A stretch of DNA of 46,134 nt, from the NCBI GenBank assembly GCA_034111025.1, contig JAWUYB010000047.1:1-46134 (forward strand), written 5' to 3'. Shown here one piece after another: positions 38,781 through 46,134 of this stretch (within the stretch, counting starts at the first letter, position 1; every line of letters begins with the position of its first letter). The translations under genes and the position numbers were made by a program. The notes beneath the pieces were generated by a model. It saw only the letters and a list, made by a program, of their open reading frames with translations, was not told the DNA's origin and ran no database searches. This DNA comes from CAJXJP01 sp034111025. GTDB taxonomy: Bacteria > Patescibacteriota > Gracilibacteria > BD1-5 > UBA6164.

Positions 38781-39977
38781 ATGCTCTCTCCCCTATTAGA
38801 AAAAATACTAAAATACTTTATATATATATTATTATTTTCATCATTTTTCTTTTTTTCGCATATTCTATATTTACTAGGAATAAATCATGAAATTTCAATA
38901 TTTTGAATCTGATGATTTGAGTGACTAAAAAGTTTAGTTGTAAGTTTAATATGAATTTTATCTTTTATATTATTATTGATATATGAAGATAAACATGAAA
39001 AAGAAAATAATAAATTATGGCTATATGCTTGATGAATAAGTTTAATAATATTTATTTCTAGCCTATTTAGTATATGAAATTGAGATTTTCTATTGTGATT
39101 ATCAGAAAAGCATCACTGATGATTATATTATCTTTCATTAATTTTTATATTCTTGGCTGTAAGTATTTGATATAATAAATCAGATTATTATAAAACTCTC
39201 AATATTATATTTATATTTTTTTGAATTCTTTGATTCTATTGAATCCTACAAAAAATATGACTCGATCCTTTATCTCAATCATATCAAACAAGAGTTTCAT
39301 TAACAAGAGTTTTTTCTACACTTTGAAATGCGAACTACTTAGCAGGATTATCATTAATACTTCTTCCTTTAACCTTATTATTACAAAATAAATATTATAA
39401 ATACTGATTATTTATATTTTGTTTCCTTATATTAATACTTTCTGGTAGTTTTTTTTGAATAATATTAGCAACATTATATTTTATATATTTATCCTATAGA
39501 ATTAATAAATATATTTTTATATGATTATTAATTTTTGTTTTCACATTTTCTCTACAAGTATTTAACAATTTGTGAATTGAAAAATTATGATCAATGAAAG
39601 CAAGACCTTATATTTGGTTATCTACTATGAATAGTATAAATAGCTCTTCTAAGAGTCTTTTAATATGAAATTGACCAGATACATTACAAGAGATTTTTCA
39701 TCAAAATAAACACGAAAAACTTAATATTTATGAAACACCTAATTATACTGCTGACAGAAGTCATAATATATTCTTAGATTTAATATTTTTTTTCTGATTA
39801 TTATGATGATGAATAATAATATTCTTTATTATTAAAGCATTATTTATTTCTAAAAATAATAAAATATCTGCTTCAGTTATATTATTCCTATTATTTTTTA
39901 GTTTTAATATTCCTGTATCTATTCACTTTGTAATATTAATCATATTATTAGCTTGAGTTTATAAAAAAAATTGGTAA
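38781..39977 (+). CDS. O-antigen ligase/polymerase-like membrane protein
   Basis: 398 residues with about ten membrane helices. Motifs of the O-antigen ligase (WaaL/Wzy_C) family: 'RVSLTRVFSTLGNANYLAG' near residue 180 and 'DRSHNIFLDLIFFFGLLG' near residue 330 (HN motif). It would join or polymerise surface glycans at the membrane, or glycosylate pilins as PglL does. No lipopolysaccharide genes are near, so pilin or surface-protein glycosylation is a reasonable alternative. Many TGA glycines. Confidence 0.7.
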
Positions 39978-39978
39978 T

Positions 39979-40005
39979 AAAAAAAGAGACTAAGTCTCTT
40001 TTTTT
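39979..40005. terminator. Bidirectional hairpin terminator
   Basis: Near-perfect palindrome AAAAAAGAGACT / AAGTCTCTTTTTT between the convergent ligase-like gene and the exported protein gene. Confidence 0.8.
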
Positions 40006-41540
40006 TATTGTTCTAACCTTCTTAATTCTCTTTCATTTAAAGCTTTATTAACTATATAATCTTTTCTTTTAAGTACTTTCATTTTTTGTTGTACCCTTAC
40101 TATATCATTTTCTAATTTTACTTTAAATGTCTTTCTTAAATCTTCATTTACACTATTATCATTTGCTACAGCATATGATGTAGACATAGTATCTATATGT
40201 TTCACCATATCTTGCTTTATAGATTTAATCTTCATACTATTATTAATATCTTTCAATAATAAATCTATAGTTTCATTATATTCATCATCAGATTTCACAT
40301 AAGATACTTGTAATCCATATTTTTGTCTTACTTCTCTTTTATTAGAAATAAATGTTCTTACTCAAGTAATATATTTTTTTGATGTCAGTTTAGTATCTAT
40401 TATTTGAAATTTTTCAATTCCAGTAATTATTTTTTGTTTAGTATCTAGTGTTCAATCGGTCTTCATTATATTATCTCATATATTACTATTAGTTAAGCTT
40501 GTTTTATAAGTTGTTGTTGCAGATTGTCATTTAGAGTATCATCCTCAACCTCCACTACCTCAACCTGATGATTTTTGAACATCTTTAGTTACAGCAAAAC
40601 TTGTAAGATGATTTACATCGAAACATATTTGTGAATTTTTTATACTTAAATTTCTTGCACTTGAATCAAAGAACCATGAATTATTATCATGAGAAGCATA
40701 TATTTTTAGTCCTGATACTGAATTTTCACTAGTATCTAAACAAATACGAATAAACTTATCAAAGTTAACTTGATTGTTTGTTGGTATTTCAATTGCTCCA
40801 AACACATCTTTATTAATTTTTGATTTAATACTAGATAAAGATGTAATTTTAACTGGTTTTTGAATAATTAAATCACTATTTCATGTATTTGTATCTTTTG
40901 GTATAAATACTAATTCTTTTTGAGTATCTGAAATCAGTACTAAATCTTTTATAACTGTAACGTCAACTTTTACAGCTTTATTAACAATAACGATTGATCA
41001 TGTTGTTGTAGTTCCTGATACGATATTATCTCAAAGATTTTGTTTTACTTCATCTTTTGTTGATTCAATTACTTTTCAAGAATATACATCTTCAAATTCT
41101 TCAGATTTTTCTTCTTCTGGAATATTATCTAAATCATCTAATGTATCAATTTTTAAATTTGCATCTTTAAAATGTAATTCACATAAACCTCAACTTTTAA
41201 AAGAAAAATTTCAATTACAATCATTAATATTATTATCTAATATTTGTAGAGCATAATCATCAATAAAAAATTGAAGTTCTCAATTATATTCATTGAAAGA
41301 TACTTTATTATCTAAATCAAAAGTTTTATTTGTACCAAAATTACCATCAACAAGATCAATAGTTTTTAGTAAAATATCATCTCCATCATAAATTTTAAGT
41401 ATTCTATTCTCAATATTCAATCATTCTACACTTCCATAGATAACCATTGGTTCAGAAGGAAAGCCTGCTGCAAAAACAGAATTTATTCACATACTAATTA
41501 GTATTACAAAACTAATTATTGATTTGTTTATTTTTTTCAT
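40005..41540 (-). CDS. Large exported protein with Gly-rich linker
   Basis: 511 residues: signal peptide (MKKINKSIISFVILISMGINSVFA), a beta-rich region (~27-330) starting 'GFPSEPMVIYGSVEGLNIENRILKIYDG', a Gly/Ser linker (~327-345, GGGSGGGGYSKG), then a helical basic C-terminus (~370-511). Several linker glycines are TGA codons. It is 25 bases downstream of the SLH/Fn3 gene in the same direction and likely cotranscribed, suggesting partner surface proteins. No family beyond generic carbohydrate- or adhesion-type domains is recognised. Confidence 0.6.
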
Positions 41541-41565
41541 ATTTTTTTAATTAATAATTAGTAAA

Positions 41566-44500
41566 CTAATAAATTAGTGTTCCAAAATCTAAATGATTTT
41601 CTAAAGTTTTAGTAAAATTGTCTATTCAAATAGTATAATCTATTGATTGTAGTTCTAGAGTTACAGTATCTCAATCCTGTATATTCTCAGGAGTAATTTT
41701 ATATGTTCAATCTGTTGTTAGATTAAAATCATTATCCCTAGTTAAATTAAAATTAATATTTCAACTAGTAACTCCAGCGGTAACTCAAGAACCTGTTCCA
41801 TCAATATTTTCAATTCTATATTTTAATCATTCAGTTACACCTGGTGTAGTGAAATTTAAACTTGTAAGTTCAATTAATGAAGCATCATTAAGACCTGCAT
41901 CAGTATTAATTCTTAGTTCTGCATTATTCCCTGTGTTTAAACTTTTATTAACACTAGGAACAACTAAGACTTGTTGAATATCAAAATTTGCAGATGTAAA
42001 ATTTAATGTTTTATTTTCTATTATATTATTTGAATCAATTCATGATATATCTTGAAAATTAACTCATATTATTTGAGCATTGTTCATTAGTTCTCAAATA
42101 TTTCCATCTCAAATATTATTTGTTGTAATTCTTAGTATATATTCATTATCAACTGCTTGAATATTTACATTATTAAAAGTTATTTTATCTGTAGTTACAA
42201 TACCTATTGTTCAGTCAGTTCCTTCTCATAATATTAACAATTTAACTGTATCTATTACATTCGTTAAATCTTGACTTGTAGTAAATTCTATTGTTCAAAC
42301 TACAATATCTTCATTTATAACATTCACATCTAAAGAAAGAATGTCATTAAAATCTCAAGCTAAAATTATTTTATCATTACTATTAGTTTGTGCTTTAGTA
42401 TCATATAAAATATTTAATTCTCAAGTACTGATTACTTCAGTATCAGTTTTAAACATTACTTCATCTGAGAAAAGACTTTCCTCTCATTTATTATTAATTG
42501 CAGATATAATAAAGTAATATTGTGTATCTGCTTCTAATTGATCAATCAATAATGGATTTTCTGTAATATATTCTTTTTTAAATGCCGTTTGTATATCAAT
42601 TGATGGTGTTTTAGAATAATATATATGGTGTCAGAAAGCATTTTCATCTGTTTCCCAATTTATATTTAAACTTCATGTAGAAGAATTTAATAGAACTACA
42701 TTCGTTGGAGCATCTAATATTGTTCATGTATTTGTTTCTCCAGAACCAGTATCTTCATCATAACTTAATACAGTACTGAATTCTACAATGCTTGAATTCG
42801 CTCACTTCTCTCAATTTGAATCATTAGCATTTACCATCATTAGATACGTAGTTCAACTTTCTAAACTTTCAAAAATAAAAGTATTCTCATTTGAGACACT
42901 ACCTGATAACAATAATAAATCTAGATTAGATAAAATCTCATCTTCTGATTTTTTTATAATATAAGTATTATATGACTCTGCATCTGTTACTGCATCCCAT
43001 GATATTGATAAACTTCATGTTGATGAATCTAGCAATTGTATATTAATCGGTGATTCTAATGTTGTTCCCGTATTAGTAGACCCCGTTCAATTATCACAAT
43101 TCCCTCATAATAAACAATCTAGTTCTCATAATATATCACCTTCTGATTCTTCTGATAACATTGCTGCAGCAACACTAAAATAAAATCATCTGTCAGTATC
43201 TGAATTATAATCATCAAAACTGCTAACAAATCAATTTGTAACTGCATAATTTACAAAATCTTCTTGCCAAGTTTCTTCTGTATAGTTTACAACTTTTCAC
43301 CCAGCAATCATAGTTATTTTAATCATCTCTGATTTTGAAATATTAGCCAATGGATTAAATTCTGTTGAACCTGTACTATAAATTCATTGAGTTACTAAGG
43401 CTTCTATATATCCACATGCCCAACTATTTGGTATAGTTGATGAAACATCTGAAAAAATATTTTCACAACTACCATTTGCTGATATTCAAGCAATATTAGC
43501 TGTGATTATAGAAAATTCTGCTTTAGTAATACTTGAACCTAGATTATAATCACTTGGATCAGATTGGCTGTTAATAATTCATTTAGCTGCTAAATTATTT
43601 GCTGCCATTATTTCATCAGCTGAATATGATCATCCACCTCAATTAGAAGTAGTATCAATATTGATATTTCTTCCTTGGTAACCATTTGTACCTAGAATAA
43701 ATCCATCATCATTACAGTATGGTAATAAGTTTTGATCATCTAATATAAGAGTATTTCCTTTATCTAGTTTAATATTATAGTTATCATACTTAATATTATT
43801 TTTAGGTGTTGCTAATATAGATATATTTGCAGTATATCCTCTAGTTATTAAATGTGGTTCAGTTAAATGTAAGTATAAATTACCATAATTACATTTACTA
43901 ATATCTCATAACATATTACAACTATTCATTGAGAAAGATTTTTCAACTCCATCAATTTTAACTTTTATGTCAGTAAAGTTATCTGTTATTTTTCATGCAT
44001 TATTAACTGTTCCTATTAAAGATAGAGTTGCTAATATAGAACTTGTTCCATCATCGTCAGTTCAATTATATTTTGATGTAAAATCAAAGTTTAACAGTTC
44101 TGTTTCTACTTTATCTGAGATATTTAGTTCAGTATTTAGATTATCTTTAAATATAATAACTGGATGATTATTATATTTAATTAATTCTCTCCCTAAATTA
44201 TCTGTAATATTTTGATGTCATGAAACGAGAGTATCATTATTTACAAATACTCAATAAGCTCATCATTCATAAATAAAGTCTTCTGAAACATCTCCACTAT
44301 TTTTAATAGTATAATTTCCATCTTCTCTAAATTCTTGAGGATGGCCTGGTTCTTTATTAAAAAATAATGTTTCACCACTATATATATGATCTATTGAAAC
44401 TTCATTACTAAAGTTTTTCTTAAATCACATTGTAGAAAAATCTATAATTTGTGAATAATTTGTTCAATTTAATGAATCTCAAAGATTTGCAGCATTACAA

Positions 44501-44970
44501 TAATCATTTTTTGTAGCAGGAGCATATAAATTCCAACCTGCTTTTAATTCTTTTTGATACAATGTTTGATCAGCAGAAGTAATAGCTGTATATTTTACTT
44601 GAATATATATATTTTCACTTCAAAAATTTCTTATAATATATCATTGCATTACTTCATAATCATCTGGATTATTACTCATATCAATCCATTCTCCTCAAAC
44701 AAGTGTTCTAATAGAAAAACCAGAATCTTCACTAAATATGATAGATTCTATTTTTCTAGGAAAACTAATTAATTTAGTTTCACCAGAGTATATACCAATT
44801 GATTGATATTGGTTCGATGACATATTATCAAGTTCTGATTGTTCTTGAGAATTTAAATCTCAGTTTAATAAGTTTAATCCTGATCAAATGACTGCGATAC
44901 TAGCTGTTGTAGTAAAACCTATTAAAACAATAGCAATAAATATACTTTTAAAATTAAACCTATTTTCCAT
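41566..44970 (-). CDS. Giant surface protein with SLH and fibronectin type III domains
   Basis: 1134 residues. N-terminal membrane helix or signal anchor (FKSIFIAIVLIGFTTTASIAVI, ~6-27). A beta-rich region (~45-440) follows, then S-layer homology repeats (~448-605: 'SADEIMAANNLAAKGIINSQ', 'ITKAEFSIITANIAG', 'SWACGYIEALVTQGIYSTG', 'ISKSEMIKITMIAG'). Two fibronectin type III-like repeats come next (~638-740 and ~751-843, each starting with 'L[ED][SA]P.N..LL[DN]SST'). A long beta-rich C-terminus (~845-1134) follows. SLH domains anchor proteins to cell-wall polymers; the rest could be adhesive. Ends in TAG. Dense in TGA codons. Confidence 0.75.
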
Positions 44971-45118
44971 AGTAATATGAAATTATTAATTAAATATGAA
45001 TTAATAATAACATAATCAAAGTTATATGTCCTAATATATTTTATTGACATTTATGCTTTATATGAAAATGAGACTAATATTAAATATATTATCCTTATAA
45101 ATATCTCTTAAAATTAAC

Positions 45119-45146
45119 TTTACAAATATAGATTTTTTCATATAAT
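45119..45146 (+). promoter_or_regulatory. Putative promoter of rplA
   Basis: TTTACA (45119-45124), a 16-base spacer and TATAAT (45141-45146). The 5' untranslated region of about 65 bases is long enough for an L1-binding autoregulatory site. Sequence 44971-45118 shows no gene. Confidence 0.5.
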
Positions 45147-45217
45147 TCGTGAGCTATTTTAAGGGAGAGTATTGAAAAATATACTTGTTTGACCTTTTTA
45201 TTATTAAAAAATATATT

Positions 45218-45916
45218 ATGTCGAGAGGAAAAAAATATAACAAAGCTGTTGAATTTATCAACGCTGAAATGGCTTATTCTGTTGAAGAAGCTGTAGATTT
45301 ACTAGAAAAAACAAATACTGTGAAATTTGACCCTACTGTTGAAATTCACTTTAACTTAAACTTAGAAGTTAAACATGCTGATCAAATCGTTAGATCAACT
45401 CTTTCTCTTCCAAATGGTTCAGGTAAAACTGCTAAAGTTTGTGCTTTCACTGATGGTAATGCTGATGAAATCAAAGCTGCTGGAGCAACTATTGCTGGTG
45501 GTGTAGAATTAATCGATGATATCGCTCAGGGGAACATTGCTTTAGATTTTGATGTATGTATTGCATCACCTTCAATGATGAGACATTTAGGTAAAATTGC
45601 TAGAATTTTAGGACCTAAAGGTCTTATGCCTAATCCTAAAGCTGGTACTGTTGGTCCAGACTTAGTATCAATTGCAAAAGAAATTGCAGGTGGTAAATTC
45701 GAATTCAAGACTGATAAACAAGGGAATGTTCATTCAATTTTTGGTAAATTATCTTTCGGTAAAGATAAATTAACTGAAAACTTAGAATGTTTCTTAAAAA
45801 CTATTGAAGACGTTAAACCTACTGGTTCAAAAGGTAAATATATTAACTCTGTATTCGTTTGTAACGCTATGGGGCCTTCTATTAAATTAGATATGTCTAC
45901 TGAAGATGTTAAATAA
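45218..45916 (+). CDS. rplA: Ribosomal protein uL1
   Basis: 232 residues: 'RGKKYNKAVEFINAEMAYSVEEAVDLLEKTNTVKFDPTVEIHFNL' and 'LGPKGLMPNPKAGTVGPD', 'FGKLSFGKDKLTENLECFLKTIEDVKPTGSKGKYINSVF' are classic uL1. It binds 23S rRNA at the L1 stalk and often represses its own mRNA. The ATG at 45218 is preferred over an upstream in-frame TTG (45185). 21 glycines, none TGA. uL11 is not adjacent. A terminator follows. Confidence 0.95.
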   Translation: MSRGKKYNKAVEFINAEMAYSVEEAVDLLEKTNTVKFDPTVEIHFNLNLEVKHADQIVRSTLSLPNGSGKTAKVCAFTDGNADEIKAAGATIAGGVELIDDIAQGNIALDFDVCIASPSMMRHLGKIARILGPKGLMPNPKAGTVGPDLVSIAKEIAGGKFEFKTDKQGNVHSIFGKLSFGKDKLTENLECFLKTIEDVKPTGSKGKYINSVFVCNAMGPSIKLDMSTEDVK

Positions 45917-45921
45917 TAACT

Positions 45922-45956
45922 AAAAAATAACTATAAGAAATTATAGTTATTTTTTT
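45922..45956 (+). terminator. Terminator of rplA
   Basis: Stem AAAAAATAACTATAA / TTATAGTTATTTTTT around GAAA. Confidence 0.85.
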
Positions 45957-45995
45957 GTGTCTAATTTTTGAATAATAAAAAACAAATAAGAAAAT

Positions 45996-46134
45996 TGAAC
46001 TGCCCCCACTAAAGTATAGTGGAAATAAAAAAGAATTTAATTATTTAAAAGATGATTTCTGTATTGTACAGGAGTCATTTTTTTTCTGTTCCATTGTGGT
46101 CTGTTGTTATTATATTCAAACATATATTTATTCA
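45996..46134 (-). mobile_element. IS3-family insertion sequence, 3' end (runs off the window)
   Basis: The right end of the element, whose transposase is read on the minus strand. The terminal sequence near 45996 (TGAACTGCCCCCACTAAAG) begins with TG and is GC-rich like ends of the IS150 subgroup. The other end is outside the window, so no inverted repeat partner or target duplication can be checked. Confidence 0.6.
46037..46134 (-). CDS. IS3-family transposase (OrfB), C-terminal fragment
   Basis: About 32 residues are inside the window: 'EYNNNRPQWNRKKMTPVQYR' then NHLLNN and stop, the very conserved C-terminus of IS3/IS150 OrfB transposases. The rest lies beyond the right edge. It is a different family from the IS30-type element at the left edge. 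Confidence 0.8.
   Translation of the reverse strand, partial: NKYMFEYNNNRPQWNRKKMTPVQYRNHLLNN

Noticed and set aside
45185..45217. Upstream TTG start extending uL1 by 11 residues
   Set aside because: uL1 proteins start close to the ATG at 45218 and the extension is hydrophobic and unlike the family.
1..46134. CRISPR array or restriction/defence island
   Set aside because: No regularly spaced repeats and no Cas, nuclease or restriction-modification genes were seen; the two methyltransferases look like RNA or small-molecule enzymes.

Overview
This AT-rich window (roughly a quarter G+C by eye) comes from a bacterium that reads UGA as glycine (translation table 25). That code is known from Candidatus Gracilibacteria (BD1-5) and Candidatus Absconditabacteria (SR1); I cannot choose between them from sequence alone. 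Read with the standard code, most genes shatter at in-frame TGA. With TGA = Gly they become full-length, and the TGA codons fall on invariant glycines such as the RecA Walker A glycine. Genes end in TAA, a few in TAG, never TGA. All coordinates below use this code.

Layout. 1-580: 5' end of an IS30-type transposase, a short unassigned ORF and a terminator. 586-4637: U32 peptidase, bS21, RbfA, an FtsQ/POTRA-like division protein, an RsbW-like ATPase-fold protein and HU. 4791-9668: a type IV pilus operon on the minus strand (PilN-like, PilO-like, PilC, three prepilin-like proteins, one PilX-like protein). 9769-14131: a VirB2/TrbC-like membrane protein, a TraB-like membrane protein, a PrsW-type intramembrane protease, a small membrane protein and MurA. 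14289-19820: a PP2C-like/transmembrane/C-terminal-domain protein, bL25, a thioredoxin-fold protein with a Cys/Gly tail, a FecR-like exported protein, a repeat lipoprotein and a cyclic-nucleotide-binding-domain protein behind a palindromic promoter. 19856-27315: TyrS, HIT protein, winged-helix regulator, TsaD, an RlmL-like methyltransferase, a frameshifted gene, a SAM methyltransferase, a Fur-family regulator and an RluA-type pseudouridine synthase. 27403-29804: a second minor-pilin cluster. 29958-33650: a membrane protein, a sigma-region-4/HARE-like regulator, a DnaQ-like exonuclease, a zinc-ribbon protein and RecA. 33693-38144: a small membrane protein, PheT, bS20, IF3, bL35 and bL20. 38448-41540: YidD, an O-antigen-ligase-like protein and an exported protein. 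41566-44970: a large SLH/Fn3 surface protein. 45218-46134: uL1, then the 3' end of an IS3-type element.

How it fits together. The window mixes core translation, tRNA-modification and recombination genes with an unusually large surface share: two pilin clusters, an SLH/Fn3 protein with a secreted partner, a lipoprotein and an O-antigen-ligase-like protein. This fits an attached or host-dependent lifestyle. Genes are tightly packed, and hairpin terminators often contain the stop codons of flanking genes. Shine-Dalgarno sequences are mostly absent. Ribosomal protein and HU genes contain no UGA glycine codons, while most other genes use them freely.
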